DNA from: an uncultured Lachnospiraceae bacterium
GTDB lineage: Bacteria > Bacillota > Clostridia > Lachnospirales > Lachnospiraceae
Assembly: GCA_902784025.1 (NCBI GenBank)
Contig: CACZTF010000079.1
Location: 1-5,353, forward strand
Direction: 5' to 3'
DNA: 5,353 nt
The translations under genes and the position numbers were made by a program. Positions 5,208-5,353 of the stretch are shown piece by piece. Under the pieces are notes generated by a model. The model was not told where the DNA came from and did not search any database. It was given only the letters and a program-made list of their open reading frames with translations. Position 1 is the stretch's first letter. The number at the start of each line of letters is the position of its first letter.

Positions 5208-5298
5208 AGGAGGATAAAGGATTATATTATTTATAGGGTCCTTCGACAAACTTGAGGGACCGCAAATAGTATATCTTATGTCCCGGACAGGAAAATGA
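5208..5298 (+). other. Orphan Shine-Dalgarno site and ATT-initiated 25-codon leader frame before dnaK
   Basis: AGGAGG (5208-5213) is the best ribosome binding site in the dnaK leader, but no ATG, GTG or TTG lies at a workable distance. Seven nt after it is ATT (5221), the rare start codon known from infC. It opens a 25-codon frame (ILFIGSFDKLEGPQIVYLM, then SRTGK) ending at TGA 5296-5298, which overlaps the dnaK ATG as ATGA. The overlap suggests translational coupling; real initiation at ATT is inference. Confidence 0.35.
5237..5261 (+). repeat. Inverted repeat with N9 spacer in the dnaK leader
   Basis: GGTCCTTC (5237-5244), 9 nt, then GAGGGACC (5254-5261), pairing over 8 bp with one G-T pair. 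No T-run follows, so it is not a terminator. GGGAC (5256-5260) could instead pair with GTCCC (5280-5284) near the dnaK start, an alternative fold. The geometry equals the heat-shock operator CIRCE (arms of 9 around N9), but the arm sequences differ from TTAGCACTC/GAGTGCTAA. It could be an operator, an mRNA switch or a dispersed intergenic repeat. Confidence 0.55.
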
Positions 5299-5353
5299 GC
5301 AGAGTCATAGGTATAGACCTGGGAACGACTAACAGCTGTGTGTCGGTCATCGA
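5295..5353 (+). CDS. dnaK: Hsp70 chaperone DnaK, N-terminus only (3'-partial)
   Basis: Nineteen codons are present, starting MSRVIGIDLGTTNSCVSVI. The segment GIDLGTTNSCV is the phosphate-1 loop of the Hsp70 ATPase domain, and the NSCV form is typical of DnaK rather than HscA or HscC. An in-frame stop at 5253-5255 with no other start codon after it fixes ATG 5295 as the start. The nearest Shine-Dalgarno match, AGGA (5289-5292), is only 2 nt away, so initiation may depend on coupling to the upstream short frame. DnaK is the ATP-driven cytoplasmic folding chaperone working with DnaJ and GrpE. No hrcA or grpE precedes it here, unlike the common Firmicute order, so this could be a relocated or second dnaK copy. 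Confidence 0.85.
   Translation, partial: MSRVIGIDLGTTNSCVSVI

Noticed and set aside
5237..5261. CIRCE heat-shock operator
   Set aside because: Only the 9-nt spacing and a few arm-end bases agree with TTAGCACTC-N9-GAGTGCTAA. The arms are otherwise different, so it is reported only as an inverted repeat of unknown role.
1..5353. CRISPR array, tRNA, rRNA or insertion sequence
   Set aside because: No regularly spaced direct repeats, no cloverleaf or conserved rRNA segments, and no transposase frame or paired terminal repeats were seen on reading both strands.

Overview
The window looks like chromosome from a low-to-moderate GC Firmicute, most likely a Lachnospiraceae-type clostridium. This rests on the protein types seen (a DUF3990 protein with an HTH partner, an M6 protease with a PPxTG-type sorting signal, an MmcQ/YjbR-Ogt fusion), strong Shine-Dalgarno sites and sigma-A-like promoters. 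It is inferred from family resemblance, not from any search. All recognised genes are on the + strand.

Positions 1-1019 hold a two-gene cassette. A DUF3990 protein that runs off the left edge overlaps by one base (TAATG) a protein with a novel-looking N-terminal domain and a C-terminal XRE-type helix-turn-helix. The layout is that of a toxin-antitoxin or related conflict module, with an ADP-ribosyltransferase-like protein and a DNA-binding partner.

Positions 1184-3536 form a cell-surface unit. A near-consensus promoter precedes a lipoprotein with a long threonine-rich stalk, then a large secreted M6-family zinc metalloprotease with a C-terminal cell-wall sorting signal, then a hairpin terminator. 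The protease start is abnormal: the ATG that is well placed behind the ribosome binding site is out of frame by one base at a run of six A, so the gene may be slipped, phase-variable or mis-sequenced there.

Positions 3637-5164 form a second unit. A promoter sharing most of its 30 bases with the first one precedes thpR (RNA 2',3'-cyclic phosphodiesterase) and a fusion of an MmcQ/YjbR-like domain with an Ogt/ATL alkylated-DNA-binding domain, which carries Pro-Cys-Tyr-Arg in place of the usual Pro-Cys-His-Arg. A strong GNRA-capped terminator closes the unit. A reading frame of about 30-40 codons lies in its leader.

Positions 5165-5353 are the leader and first 19 codons of an Hsp70 gene (dnaK). 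The leader has a strong ribosome binding site with no normal start codon. The only suitably spaced codon is ATT, which opens a 25-codon frame whose TGA overlaps the dnaK ATG. An inverted repeat with an N9 spacer lies inside this frame. It matches CIRCE in geometry but not in sequence.
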